From: Perognathus longimembris pacificus
Taxonomy: Eukaryota; Chordata; Mammalia; Rodentia; Heteromyidae
Assembly (NCBI RefSeq): GCF_023159225.1
Contig: NC_063181.1
Span: 24,330,073 to 24,394,072 of the forward strand
Length of the DNA stretch: 64,000 bases
Direction of reading: 5' to 3'
The notes beneath the pieces are model-generated. The model worked only from the letters and a program-made list of their open reading frames with translations. It had not been told where the DNA came from and made no database searches. Below are positions 46,601 through 58,639 of the stretch, in pieces. The first letter of the stretch is position 1. Each line of letters begins with the position of its first letter. The position numbers and the translations under genes are program-made.

Positions 46601-48550
46601 GTCTCCATTCTTTTCCAAACTGAAACTGAGACATCGGCTGTCCTCTCCCTCTGCCTCCCCTCCCCCCCACCTACTATGCATGCCAAATAGCCACCTCGGC
46701 TCTCAGTTTGTCAACCTTTCTCGCAGCTTTTTGTCTGTCTTCAGTAAAAAATTGGCAGAAGACTGGAGTTCTTATTTTCACCTTTATCTGGGTCAGTTTG
46801 TTCAAAGCTGTAATAACAGGGAGTTTTTGAAACCTAATGAATTCAACTCTTGAGACTGTAGCCTTAAGCAAATGGGAGGGGCTAATGCTTCATTTTTTGG
46901 ATTTAGAAATGGGAGGCCTTGTAGGGGCTCAATATTTTTTTTCACCTACATGCAAAATACTTCACAAAGCACAAGTTAGAAAATCATAAAGCCAGATCAC
47001 TAATCTTTTTCAACCCTAAAATTTCTATCTCGGTCCTAGTCACTCTGTAAGTGTAATAGTCTTTATACTTGGATGAACAAAGAAGGTATTACTTTAAGGG
47101 TCTTGCTATCTACAGAATTTGTATATATCCATGCACATTTCTCCTCTAAAATACATTTAAAGAGATTTAGCACCACCTTCGGCAGGAACTCCCATCTAGG
47201 CATGAAAAAAAGATAATGTGTTTGAGTACGGATTTATTTAGACTTGCAAACGGAGTTCTGGAAGCTAGGGGGCATCAAGGTGTGCTGGATCCTTCCAACC
47301 TTAAGGCTGAGCAGAAGTCACCGTGGACACAATGTACAACTGACACAGTTGTAGCCAGCCTTCTTATCAAGGGAGTGGCCTAGGGACTGGTCAACTACTT
47401 GCAGAGAATGGAACGATTGTACCAAGGGCAGTTACGCTGAACTTGCTATTTAAAACACACACACCCAAACCCATCATAAAACCCTATCAGCTCACACAGA
47501 TGCCAAGCAGGGAAGCATGTATTCCCAGAGCACCCTAAGTGCTTCTAAGTGACAGCATATTCCGGGGCTTGAGTCTATCTCATTTTCCTTCCTCCTGTCT
47601 ACCTGAGGCGGCAGAACTCCTCCTTTCACTAAGGAATCAATAGGGCATCTTCTACAGCAGTCAACCATCTTAATGAGGCATATTATCACACAACACACCA
47701 AGCAGTAACACACAGCAGTTGACTTCTGTTCAGAGTGGATAATTTTATGACCACCAATTACATCTACAGCCAGACGTGGAGATAGTCATAAAAACAGGCC
47801 TTTGTCCTTTTATAAATCAAAGGGACCTTTTCAAACATTAACTTAGCAACCTGTTTACAATTGTTCATAGGTGGGAGGTAGTAGCTAGTGTTCTAGTATT
47901 CTGAAGAAGCATGAAGGTTAATTAAGGGTGGTGGCTTTCTCAAGGTCAAAGCTATACCTTGATACCAAGTAAGTGATAGAGACAGTATTCTTTAAGTCAC
48001 ATCGGTCACTTTAAAAGACACGGTGTATGTTTTGAGAGCAAGGCCTGAGTCTAAGAGTGACTGACAGGGAGTCTGAATCCAACTCTTTCTTGTTATTGGG
48101 CTTCTGGAATGTGCCATCAACACCACACATCAGTAATCCACAGATGCCTATGGATGAGAACAGGAAAAACAGATGTGAGTGGAATCTGTTCACAGTAGAA
48201 AACCATGGAGAGGATAAACAGATGTGCTCCAAGGTCATACCAGACCCAGCTCCACTCATACCCTTGACCTTTACCACTCCTGTGACCTGAAGAAAGGTGT
48301 CATAGAAACAAATCCCCTTTCAGAGCACAAATGATGAGCAAAGATGTTAACTCAAGTAAGATAGGCAGCACAGAGCCAATGGGAGCTTATAACACAAGTG
48401 GTCATATGCTAGAAGATCTTATAGCCTCATAGCAGGAGGCTTTCTTGTGGCCAACGAGGGAAAATATTTTGGTCTCAAGCACAGATGATACTTTGGTAGC
48501 CCTGTCCTACCACTCTACCCTATGTAGACACAGACAGTGATGCCCATTAA
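43645..48550. other. 4.9 kb of repeat-poor intergenic sequence downstream of IRF2
   Basis: No SINE, L1 or LTR signature stands out, in contrast to the flanks. ORFs here are 60-90 codons with no recognisable motif. Could hold conserved non-coding elements or downstream transcript ends; sequence alone does not show it. Confidence 0.45.
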
Positions 48551-48574
48551 AAATTTAACTATATATCATATTCA

Positions 48575-48580
48575 TTTATT
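48575..48580 (-). terminator. IRF2: Distal IRF2 poly(A) signal AATAAA
   Basis: On the minus strand the sequence is gattgataataaatgaatatg, a canonical hexamer. It is followed about 45-60 nt later by a GU-rich stretch (ctgtctgtgtc) that can serve as the downstream element. It is my preferred main cleavage signal because of that context and the resulting 1-kb UTR. Confidence 0.65.
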
Positions 48581-48751
48581 ATCAATCCACAGGATAATTT
48601 GATTGCTACATGAGCTCATAAAAGCTTTTTTTTTCACCTTTACAAAATTAAAAAAAATGTGCCACAAGGATGTAATAACAACTGCTGATAAACAAGAAAA
48701 GGAATCTTAAAATTATAAATTTGCTGTAGAAAAGATAAAAAACAATTATAT

Positions 48752-48757
48752 TTTATT
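48752..48757 (-). terminator. IRF2: Proximal candidate IRF2 poly(A) signal AATAAA
   Basis: On the minus strand the sequence is aaatctAATAAAatataattg-type context with U-rich sequence downstream. Use of this site would shorten the 3' UTR by about 175 nt. Which site dominates cannot be told from sequence alone. Confidence 0.4.
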
Positions 48758-49569
48758 TAGATTTTTTTTACCTTGAATAAAATATCCCCCTGTATAAAAA
48801 ATAAAAAACGCTTGCTCTGGTTAGAATTAGAGTATTTTTGTCTTGAAAATCTGGGAATTTGCACAATATTTCCATGATAGTTTTCCTTTGTACCGCGTGG
48901 CATTCAAGCATAGCAGATTAGAGAGATTTTTTTTTAAAGCAGTCTTAAAAATGGGACATCTGTGGAGAAGTTTTCTTCTTCCCCTCCTCCAGGATATGCA
49001 ACACAGCTTTGAGGGGTGGAAATGGGGAAGGGACTGGGTAGGTAGGTTGGGAGGTGGGACAATGGGCACAGAAGGGGACCGCTGAATGTGCTGTGAAATA
49101 GAGCAAGATCACAAGAAGGCCTATCATAAGTGCTTTAAGATAAGGTGCAGAAGCAGACTGCAATGTTGCTAGTACTGCCCTATATACATATTCACAAGAA
49201 TAAAAAATTCCAGCTAGTTCACATTTTCTCGTCCATTCTGAGGCCATCCACTCCACCATGCTGGCCCTGACCGTAGGCAATGCAGCACCTTCACTGCCCG
49301 TGTGGCTGTTGGTCCTTGAACTTGAGGGAGTAGCCCTGGGCGATCCAGCAGGTTCTAGAGATGTGTGTCTACCAAAGGGCTGGAGTCCTGAGTTAAAAAG
49401 AAGCTCCAGTACTGGAGTTGGACACAGCAATCAATGTTCTATTGTCAAGGTTTTTTTTTTCCCCTTAGATTTGTCTAAAATAGGTGTCAAAGAGAAAAAT
49501 AAAACACAAACAAACAACAACACAAAGCCAAGAAATTGCAACAACCACCAGGGGCAGTCCAAGGCTTAA

Positions 49570-49878
49570 TTAACAGCTCTTGACTCGGGCCTGGGTGATA
49601 TCCGATGTCTTCTTGATGACACTGGCCCGGGTCTCCCGGTCAGGCCGACTGCTGCTAGGTGCAGGGGACACAGAGGCAGAGATAGGGAGGTCTGTAAATG
49701 GAGGCCAGGAGCTGTTGTAAGGCACCGGACAACTCTCCTCCTTGATGGTGACCTGCAGATCTGGCTTGTTGGAAGTGACAAAGGTCGCCATACCGGGCAG
49801 CAGGTAAGTACTCCTTGTCCCCATGTTGCTGAGGTACTGTTTGCCTTCAATGTTCCTCTTCCGCCAGTGTGGTCTCCC
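49570..49878 (-). CDS. IRF2: IRF2 last coding exon (exon 9 by human numbering), C-terminal 102 residues
   Basis: IRF2 is a nuclear transcription factor that binds ISRE/IRF-E sites and mostly antagonises IRF1-driven interferon-response genes; its C-terminal part carries the repression function. Read on the minus strand, the exon follows an AG acceptor (ccttgaaag) and opens in phase 0 with [20 protein letters not shown]. It continues through [39 protein letters not shown] and [19 protein letters not shown] to KSC and a TAA stop at 49570-49572. Counting back from a 349-residue protein, the lysine of IKEE (psi-K-x-E) falls at 293, the known IRF2 SUMO site, so this end carries no net indel relative to the family. 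The first methionine in the exon (49822-49824) is internal; the reading frame enters from exon 8. Codons show no frameshift or premature stop. Identification rests on clear recognition of the C-terminus. Confidence 0.97.
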   Translation of the reverse strand, partial: GRPHWRKRNIEGKQYLSNMGTRSTYLLPGMATFVTSNKPDLQVTIKEESCPVPYNSSWPPFTDLPISASVSPAPSSSRPDRETRASVIKKTSDITQARVKSC

Positions 49879-50205
49879 CTTTCAAGGAAAAGAAGCACTG
49901 AATGGATTTTTGGAAATGCAATAACTGTTCTAGCATGTGGTTTTTTGAACTCAATTCAGCAATAATCATGAAATAAACAAGTTTCACATTTCTACATCCT
50001 TCAACTGAAATCTACACCCACCTAGTCACATCCTAAGCGGTGGTTTCTCTTCCATTAAAAAAAAAAAAATTCTCATATACTACCTCCCAGAAATATGGCA
50101 AGGAAAGAAGGTATTAGTTTAGATTCTGGCTCCACCATTGCCTGGCTGCCCCGCTGGCCCAATGTAGGTTTCCAGCAATGGCAGATAATCTGTCATGGTG
50201 ACTTG

Positions 50206-50447
50206 GTTTTGTGTTTTTTGGTTTTTTGGTTTTTGTTTTTTTTTTTTTTTTTAACTCCTGGGATTTGAACTCAGGGCCTGGGCACTATTCCCGAGCTTCT
50301 TTTGCTTAATGCTAGCACTCTACCACTTGAGGCACTTGAGCGCATGCCACTTCTGGCCTTTTCTGTTTATGTGGTACTGAGGAATCGAACTCAGGGCTTC
50401 ATGCATGCTAGGCAAACACTTTACCACTAAGCCACATTCCCAGCCTA
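50206..50447 (-). mobile_element. IDL-Geo SINE in IRF2 intron, sense to IRF2
   Basis: Reverse on plus, hence sense to IRF2. Long T/G-rich tail on plus, diverged dimer with a small local duplication (cacttgaggcacttgagcgc). Target duplications GTGACTTG (50198-50205, 50448-50455). Confidence 0.88.
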
Positions 50448-50726
50448 GTGACTTGCTTCTGGACTACTGATTTGCTTCTTCTGCATTTTTAAAGGAAGGA
50501 AACTGAGGGGCTTTAGGAACCATGAATGGCCCTTGATTGCTTTTACACAGGTGTGGCTTAAGGATCCTCAAGGGTAGCCATTCAGAGAAAGAGCTAGATT
50601 TCTGACCTGGAAGAATCCAGCCTGCAATGCACATAAGCACGGGCCCCTAGAGCCTTTCCAGAATTCCCACTCTTCACTCCTAAGTGATGAGTACACTGAG
50701 GCCCCATCATCTCAGACTACCATCAG

Positions 50727-50727
<1 letters not shown>

Positions 50728-50776
<49 letters not shown>

Positions 50777-50798
50777 CCCCTCCCTCCCTCCCTCTTTC
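50728..50798. repeat. (CT)n / (CCCT)n microsatellite in IRF2 intron
   Basis: About 47 bp of CT followed by C-rich CCCT units. Confidence 0.95.
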
Positions 50799-51297
50799 AT
50801 TTTCCTATTCCCATCACCATTACACAGCCATTTTCTACTACTGTGGTAGCCTACAGGAGGGAAGCTAGAAGAAGGCAGACTGAAAACTGAGATTAGACAT
50901 ACATATCAGCCCCTGGGCAGGATTACAGAGGAAGGGGGACTGTGTATATGTGGAGATAATTCTCTTCAGCACTTTGTCATGTTTACTTCTGGTCATCACT
51001 CTTGCTCATGCAGGACGTTCTATTTCTGCTACTGAATTAGGATGTTTACAGCGGTAAGACAGCAGCATTTCCTGGCCCAGACTTCAGTTTCCTCTTCCTG
51101 CTGTCATAGCCTTTCTTTCTGAGCATAACCATTTATTCACGTTCCTGCTAGTCAATGCTCAACACTTAACTTTTTATAATTCAAAATCCAGAAGTGTGAA
51201 AACTTTTAGGTTACGGACATTTTATTATACACAAAGAAATCTAAAAGTACAACTTACAATCAAAAGCCAAGGCAGGTAAGGAAGCGAGCAGGCTTAC

Positions 51298-51344
51298 CTC
51301 TGCGCTCTCCTCGTCACTGGGCACACTGTCCGTAGTTTCACTTT
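51298..51344 (-). CDS. IRF2: IRF2 internal coding exon (exon 8 by human numbering), 47 nt
   Basis: This 47-nt exon is too short to appear as a long open frame. On the minus strand it follows an acceptor ending gaacag and is followed by the donor gtaagcc. It starts with AA, which completes a GAA (Glu) codon with the last G of the previous exon. It then encodes SETTDSVPSDEESAE and ends in phase 0, exactly as exon 9 needs. The acidic, Ser-rich segment matches the IRF2 linker between the central region and the C-terminal domain (about residues 232-247). It sits 1.4 kb upstream of exon 9 in transcription order. Confidence 0.96.
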
Positions 51345-52794
51345 CTGTTCAGAGAGAAGAAGACAGGGCCATCATTCCCGCTGATCTGGGATGCACACAG
51401 CATTTTAGGAAGCTATATCCACACTTCTCAAATGGGTAACTAAGCACATCAACTCCCCTTCCTTGTAAGGTCAAATTTGTACATGAAAGAAGCTAGAGTG
51501 ATTTTGAATTCTGTGGTTAACACCTGCCTCCGCCCCCTGAAAGATTTTAGGTAGGCTGGCATTTCAAGGCCATGTTTAGTCATGACCTTCCAGTCTTGAC
51601 CTCCCTCAGCTCTGTTCACAGTGCCCACACTCATAACGCTTTCGGTCTATGACAACCACTGTATGGAAAAACATTTTCCAAGAAGTCTTCCTCAATTATT
51701 CCAATGCCAGGAACTTTCCTTTACTTCTTTACTATTCGTACCTGAGAGTTGCATCTTCTATCTGGGATGCTATGGGTGGCCAAGGTTCCATGGGGGCTTC
51801 CAAAGACCTCACCTAAGGCTCACTTCCTCTGGAAACCCCTCCTCTTAAAGGGGGCAAGACCTGTGACATTCCTTTGGTCAAGAGAATACGGCAAGGATCA
51901 TGGGATGCTGGGATATAAATGTTACATGTCTACCATCATGTCACATAAGATGGAACCTGCCTTTTCAAGACTCTCTTGTTGGCTGGTCATATTAGGAAGG
52001 CCCATATAGCAAAGAACTGAGGGCTGATTTCAGGCAAAAGCCAACAAGAAATTTATGATCTCAATTTAACAACTTGTAAGGAACTAATTTCTGACCAAAA
52101 CTATGTGAGCTTGGAACTGGGTCTTTCCCCGGTGGAGCCTCAAATGAAATGCAGCCCTAGACAACACTTAGATTAGAAGTTAGGGAGACTTTGGCAGCTG
52201 GACTCCAACCCCCCAGAAGCTATGTGGGTTAGAATAAATAAATGCATACTATGTTAAGCCATTAACTGTGGCTCCATCCTTAGGCAGCAATAAACAGCTA
52301 ATCAGTTACCATCCTGACTCTGCCTGCCAGTCAAGACCGAGTATGTTTCTTAACTACACTAGCTACACTTTTCCCATCAGGAAAGTGGGGGGGTTAATTA
52401 TCATCTTTTAGAGGGGGTGATATGATGTATAAGTTAGAGGGTGTTTGGAAAGTCCTGCATGGGGTTTAGCACAGAGCATACAAAGTAATCATCATTCTTG
52501 GACACTGGACTTGCATGACAGGCTGGATTAATGGTTCAAAATCAATAGTGGTTATATTTCATCTGTACCGACAATAAAAGGTTTTTTCTAAGTAGAAATT
52601 TAACTTTTAAAATAAGAAAATGGAAGGGACACAGTTTTTCAGTGTTCATAGTCATTGCAAAATGAATTCCTAGAAGAGAGAAATTCTAAAGTACGCAGAC
52701 TCTTGGAGCTCATTTCATCTGGGTCATTTATTTTAGAGACAAAGCCTAAAGAGAGATTGGAATTGTGGACATTTGTGGTGCTCTGTGAGCTAGG

Positions 52795-52905
52795 CTGACT
52801 CACAGCCTTTGTACACAGGTCTTTGTTTAGCCCTCACAAGGATGTTAAGTTGGAAAGCAAATGTTGTTACCCTCCCTAGGCAGCAAGGCTAGTATGTTCT
52901 AGAGC
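52795..52905 (-). mobile_element. Possible MIR fragment
   Basis: gtttagccctcacaaggatg, gcaaatgttgttaccctccc resembles the MIR 3' half in reverse; weak. Confidence 0.35.
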
Positions 52906-55375
52906 CATCTATTGTCTCCTACCCTGCCCCTGATGAGCGACTGGCTGCCAGTGTCACATCTTCCTGGTGGCAGAACTGAGATGGGATGCTCACAGGCCAG
53001 ACAGAGTCCTTTCCTCCACCCAGAGCTCCTTATACATTAAAGGCAAAAAGACAAATGGAAAGAGTGTGTGTTCCTTAAACACCCCACAAGCATGTGGACG
53101 CCACGGGCTCCTTAGCCACTCTTCTCCAGGGGCTTCACGCAGTGGGTGGTCAGGGAGGACTGGCCACAGCAGCCAAAGGACACTCCTCTTGCCAAGTGTG
53201 TTTCACCATAGCATGCCCGGCAGGGAGCCACGGATGCCCAAGAAAGGCCGTGGCTTAAAGCTGCTGGCAAGCCAAGGGCTGAAGACCAAGTGATAATGCT
53301 AGGTACATCCATGTTTCCATACAGAAAACAATAATAATAATAAAAAAAAACAGAAAAGGAAACATCTCTGTAAATCAAACCCCAACTCTAGCTCAGTCTC
53401 CCAAGGAAGGCAGGAAGCGGGACTGCCACTTCCAAGAAGGAAAAAAAAAATGAGGAACAGAGATGTTGAGAAACTTGCCACAGCCACATTCTGAGTCAGC
53501 ACAAAGGAGAAAAAAACAAAACTCTTCTTCTGATTCTGGGGACCTGCTGGCTCTGCCACTGGCAAAACTTCAAGATCTCCTTTCCGTTTGTATTAGCTTT
53601 GTTTGTGCTCTGAAGCCAAGTTTCTCTTCCTTCTGCACATGGCAGGGCTCATCCACTCCTAATGGGCCTTCTATAAATACCACGGCCACCTGTGAGCAGC
53701 TGCCACCAGGCAGGATTTGGGGTGCCGCAGATTCAGGAAAAGGAGCCATTGACATCAAGATTCTAAGATTCCACTAAACCCAAGTGGTACTTGCTTGGTA
53801 GGTTTGGAAGTCAGCCTCTGGGGGAAGACCTTTCACAGCCCACAAAGGTGGTAAGAATGGTATTTCCTCTAAGTACCAGTTTTCAACTTAAGGAAAAAAT
53901 AAATAAGACACACATGCTGAACCTAGGTTTCCAGCTGACACAAATGTTACGGAGGAACAACATCTCTAAATGAAGATAATTGTTTCCGAAAGACTTACGA
54001 AGACCACACACGTGCAACGGGTTTGGTCCTTAGATGTCTTCCAGAGATGCATGCTGACCACTAGGCTTCCAGATGAAGTGGGGGATTGGAAACTTTGGGA
54101 GGTGAGGCTTAGTAAAAGGAAGTGAAGCCACTAGGGGTCATACCTTTGCAGGGGATAATGGGACCCCCAGGATCCTTCCTCTTTCTTTTTGCTTTTGGGC
54201 TGCCATGATATGAACATCATTGTTCTCACTATGATGTTCATCCTTGTCACAGGCCCAAAGGGATGGGGCCAAGCAACCACAAACAAAGCCTATGAAACCA
54301 TGAGTCTAAGTACATCTTTTTCTCTTTATTTCCAATATTTTGTCACCAAAATGGAAAGTTGGCTAATACACTATTATCTGATTTTATAATTTTTTCAGTG
54401 GCCTTTACAACCTTTAGCCTGGAAGATGGAGATGCCCAAGGCTCCCCTCGAGGACCAAGACCACTCTCCGGAGTAGACAAACGGATGTTCTCATAGCCAT
54501 TCTCTTCCGAATGGTTGGCTCGGAGCTCCATTCCTATACTTTGGTTGTACTCGTTACATGATTAACGAGTTCACTGCAGATGCTGCTTTCAGATCAATGC
54601 TATTGCTCAAATATTGATCTGTGTTCTTATTTCATTTTCCCTTCTGATTAGCTTGTATTTTTTTTCCAGCTAACTTTGGATATTGTGCAATGAAAAAGGG
54701 AAAAAAAGGGAGCTGCTTTGCAAGCATGTTTTGGATAAGCTGAAAATATTTAGACACTTAACTGTTACTCATGTAACAGTAGATGAGTAATTTAGTTAGT
54801 CTTTCTTATCTGTTCTCCTGCAAGCAACTGGGGTGAGGGGAGGGAGTGATTTGGGTCAGATGGAATCACAGATCCTTCCACAGAGGCTAGATCCTAGGAT
54901 GTGCTGGTTTTAGCTTCACAATCCATCTCAGCTCGGTTTTTAAAATAATTCCTTGTGGATATATAGTGCCCACTCTATTGTTGTGGGAGGGAGATGATGT
55001 ATTTTATGTATGGCTTTTTTGTACTACATGTTTGGTGTATTTTCTGGAAGCCTCTTGTTTAACAAAACAAGATCATCAGGCATTACTTTCTAGCAATCGT
55101 TCCCTCAATTATGTTCACTCATGGATAATATCTCTTTGTTCTACTCCAACACATGCATACCTGTTACAATTTCAGTAAAGAAGTCAAAGTCTTCACTGCT
55201 GGTTAGTAGGCAGTCTCCACTCTCTTGACTGACTTATGCATTATGCTTCCTTCTCAAAATCTTTGTCTACCTCCTCTTCCTAGAAATACAACTGTGGGTT
55301 TTTTTTGTTTTGTTTGTTTTTAGTAAGCCATCAACAATCAGGCAAGCAGCTGCTTCATGGTAGACCTTGACAAAC

Positions 55376-55470
55376 AAAATGAAGGCTGACAGTATAGCTT
55401 AGTGGCAGTACTTGTCTAGTATGCAAGAATTCAACCCACCCTAAACACTGCAAAAAGAAATTAATCAAAA
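55376..55470 (+). mobile_element. ID-like SINE fragment
   Basis: gctgacagtatagcttagtg, gcagtacttgtctagtatgc, aagaattcaaccca with an A-rich end; a diverged tRNA-Ala-type unit without Geo. Confidence 0.6.
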
Positions 55471-55599
55471 TGACTACTCCCTGGTGCTTCCCCAGGTTAA
55501 GCCTTGATATATTCCTCTCCAATACAAAAATCTTACAAGTCTAACTAGAATTTGATATTGTTTTAAAACATTCAACCCAAACAAATGGTCTGTTCCTTC

Positions 55600-55862
55600 T
55601 GTTTGTTCCTTTATATGTCTTTGGGAGTGTAAAGGGAGGCACAGAAATGGTGGGACAAAGGGTGAATAAATGCAGCAATGGTACTCACTAGATTCTATGT
55701 TGAAAATGGGACTATATAACTTGTGAGTGGAATTGGGAAGAGAAAAACTGGGAGAAAGCAAGAGAAATGGTGACATTGTCCAAAAGGAAATGTACTCTTT
55801 ACCTGACTTACATACTATAATCCCTCTGTACATCACCTTTGTAATAACAATAAAAAATTTTA
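55600..55862 (+). mobile_element. L1-like 3' end, older subfamily
   Basis: agaaaaactgggagaaagca, aaaaggaaatgtactcttta, ctctgtacatcacctttgta, ataacaataaaaaattttaa. Antisense to IRF2. Confidence 0.7.
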
Positions 55863-56547
55863 AAAAAGAAATTGTCTCTTTTTCTCACCATGATATTTAG
55901 ATTTGAAAAAGTGAATGTGGTTTTGTAATACTACTGGGATTATAATTCAATAAATAGGAAGGGGGAAATGATAGCAAACAACAGCTTTCAAATGGCAGTT
56001 TCTTGAGCAAGTGAATGAAGGTGGCTCGAAGGAGTGAATAAAACTGAACAAAGGAGCTCTGTCGTGAACCAACAAACAACCTATTACACTGAGAAACATA
56101 AAACAAGAAACATGACTACAGAAAGCTGTCCTTCTTAACAGAATGTTACAAAATTCCTTACTGAAACACTAGCCTTGGGCAGAAACAAATTTCTATGTGT
56201 CTGTTAGCTCTAGAAAAGCAGCAGTGATAGAATACCTCAGCTCAATTTCCATGACACCTGTCCAAGATTCTGGAGAATTTATATAATGAAAACAATGAAA
56301 AGAACCAAAAGTCAGGCTACAAAGCCAACCTCCAACAAAAACCTCCTGCTGCCTGCCATTTAGGCACTGAAATCCCTTTTTTGGAATCTATGCAGATGTC
56401 CTGAAAAGAGTAATAAAGTTTTCATTTCTCTCTGCATGGATCTGCTGTTCTTGGGATTCCTCTACTACAGAAAAACGCCACTGCTGGCAAAACAGAAAGA
56501 AGAGATCTGTACAGAATCACCAAGAAGACTTTGAGAAAGTTTTTCTA

Positions 56548-56713
56548 AATAGATGAACACAACTCGTGGGGGGAGAGAGAAAGGGGGAAGGAGGAGAGGG
56601 GAATGATGGAGGAGGTAACAAACAGTATAAGAAATGTATCCAATGCCTAACGTATGAAACTGTAACCTCTCTGTACATCACTTTGACAAATAAATCTAAA
56701 AAAAAAAAAAAAG
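56548..56713 (+). mobile_element. L1 3' UTR, 5'-truncated
   Basis: Contains the G-rich tract, taacaaacagtataagaaat, gtatccaatgcctaacgtat and an A tail, nearly identical to the 8.9-kb copy, so relatively young. Antisense to IRF2. Confidence 0.88.
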
Positions 56714-56974
56714 CTGACTCTAAAGCATTGCCCTAATGCCCCTGAGCCCACAGAGTGTGATAATGACAGCATTATAACACTGTAACATGTAACAAGACAT
56801 AGAAGAAAGCAACTAACTTTTAGCTATGGCTAATGTAATGGAAGCAAAACAGTTTAGTGTTTCTTCCTCTAGTTATCTCCAATAGAAGGTTACAACATGA
56901 ACTTTCTGCTCTTCCTCCTTGGGTAGATCTTTGTGAAAAGTAAATGAGACACAAAACATGGATGTGTGTGGCCA

Positions 56975-57105
56975 GGCAGCACTGCCATGATAGTTAAAAA
57001 CAGACCTTTGATATCAGCATCAACAAATTCTACCTGTGCTGTCAGTTCTACATACTTGGGCAAATCATTTCATTCACATCAGCCTCAGCTTCCTCATTCA
57101 TTCAT
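56975..57105 (+). mobile_element. MIR SINE fragment
   Basis: acagacctttgatatcagca, cttgggcaaatcatttcatt, cagcctcagcttcctcattc. Confidence 0.6.
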
Positions 57106-57110
57106 TCACT

Positions 57111-57567
57111 CATTTTGGTTCCAGTCCTGGTGCTTGAACTCAGGGCTTAGGTGCTATCCCTGAGATTCTTCTCCTTCTTTTTTTGGCCAGTCCTGAGGCT
57201 TGAACTCAGGGCCTGGGCAATGTCCCTGAGCTTCTTTTGAATTCAAGGCTAGAACTCTGCCACCTGAGCCACAGCACCACTTTCAGCCTTTTCTATTTAG
57301 GTGGTATTGAGGAATCATACCCAGGGCTTCATCTATGCTAGGCAAGTACCCTACCACTAAGCCACATTCCCAGCCCCATGAGATTCTTTTTTTTTTTTCC
57401 CAAGGCTACCACTCTACCACTTGAGCCACTTCTGGCTTTTTCTGAGTAGTTTATTGGTGTTAAGAGTCTCACAGATTTTATTGCCCATGCTGGCTTAGAA
57501 CCATGATCCTCAGGTCTCACCCTCTTGGGTAGCTAGGATTACAGGTATGAGCCACCAACATTCAGCA
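57111..57567 (-). mobile_element. B1-Geo SINE interrupted by an IDL-Geo SINE
   Basis: Host parts 57111-57170 (ccagtcctggtgcttgaact) and 57379-57567 (ctaccactctaccacttgag, ttagaaccatgatcctcagg, tagctaggattacaggtatg). Confidence 0.85.
57171..57378 (-). mobile_element. IDL-Geo SINE nested in a B1-Geo SINE
   Basis: Complete dimer between perfect 10-bp repeats TGAGATTCTT (57161-57170, 57379-57388), splitting the host's Geo monomer. Confidence 0.9.
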
Positions 57568-57814
57568 GCATCCTCATCTTTAAAAAGAGGTGGCATTGAT
57601 GATACCCCTGCTGAGATGAATAATCTCTTGATAATAAAGCAAGTCAATCCATACTAGGCATTTAGTACAATTGCCAAGGCACAAGAAACAAATAGTATTA
57701 AGAACTGGCTAAGATCAAAACCAGACTGGAACATATCAGTCTGATGACAAGGTTGTCCGGCTTGATTGATTATAAGTGTCCTGTAGCCAAGGTTTGTTCT
57801 CACACTCCTTTTAT

Positions 57815-58090
57815 GTTAGGATATATGCTAAGTGACATAAGCCAAATGTATGCTCCTACTCACAAAAGCTACCTGGAGAAACCAAGTTCATCGAGACAGA
57901 AAGTACACCAGTGACGGCCAAGGGCTGGGGTGGAGAGGGAAATGGAGATGTAGTTTCTAATGGACAGAGTTTCAGTTTTATAAGATGAAAAGTATTTTGG
58001 AGATGGATGATAGTTATGGCTGCAGAGCAACACAAGATGTACTTAATAACACTTAAAGACAACAATTTTTATGTTGAATGTGGTAGGTTT
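57815..58090 (+). mobile_element. Ancient L1 (L1M-type) 3' UTR
   Basis: atatgctaagtgacataagc, catcgagacagaaagtacac, gtttctaatggacagagttt, tttggagatggatgatagtt: the well-known order of mammalian L1M 3' ends. Confidence 0.75.
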
Positions 58091-58639
58091 TTTTAAATCC
58101 CAGTTAAAAAAAAAAGAAAAGCAAGATGGCATTGAGGGCTTTGAGATTAATTTAGCAGCTGATAACCTGCAACCACCCATTCATTTGGATCAACTTTAAT
58201 GGCTACGTGGATTCCGTGCCAGCAGCAGGCGTGAGCCTCAGGGAGGACACTCTGTTTGGCACTATGTGTGGAACACAGGAAGAATCCCTGAGCCGCTGAC
58301 TAGAGTGAGCTGTAGTGCCTGTGTGAGGGCATCGGCCTTTTAGTTTGAATATCTGCAAGCATGAATACAGACTCAGAATTTGACTTTCCTAATTATAGCT
58401 GAGCTCCCAAAATTAAATGGAGATCATCCAAAAGAGAGTATAGGTGATGTAAATGAAGTGAAGCAAGGAGTCATCATTTTCAGAATGTTTTTAATCCTTT
58501 GTAGCACTGGCTGGACAAATTCCTTGGGGAATTAGAAATGGGCTCAGCAGGCTGGCTGGCCCACTTAAAAGCTGCACTAAATAGAAAGGAAAGGAGAAAA
58601 CACATGGAGGTGACATATGACCCCAGTAGAGTGAAATCA

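Larger units (their letters stand above)
48555..49569 (-). other. IRF2: IRF2 3' untranslated region (approximate end)
   Basis: The 3' UTR follows the TAA stop directly. It is AT-rich and free of recognisable SINE or L1 insertions, which fits a conserved terminal exon. The 3' boundary is inferred from the distal AATAAA at 48575-48580 plus about 20 nt. Total length would be about 1.0 kb, in line with the human IRF2 3' UTR as I recall it. A more proximal poly(A) signal exists (see separate entry). Short open frames overlapping this part (for example 48843-49085 on plus) have no support as genes. Confidence 0.75.
49879..51297 (-). other. IRF2: IRF2 intron between exons 8 and 9 (1.4 kb)
   Basis: A GT-AG intron in phase 0, bounded by gtaagcc (minus strand, at 51297) and ccttgaaag (at 49879). 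It contains an IDL-Geo SINE in the sense orientation and a CT-rich microsatellite. The remainder looks unique. Confidence 0.93.

Noticed and set aside
48945..49430. 161-codon minus frame in the IRF2 3' UTR
   Set aside because: Downstream of the IRF2 stop, no recognisable domain, and no reason to expect a second cistron; probably chance.
49566..49898. 110-codon minus frame overlapping the IRF2 last exon
   Set aside because: Shadow frame; the real frame is the one ending ARVKSC, with splice-compatible phase and clear homology.
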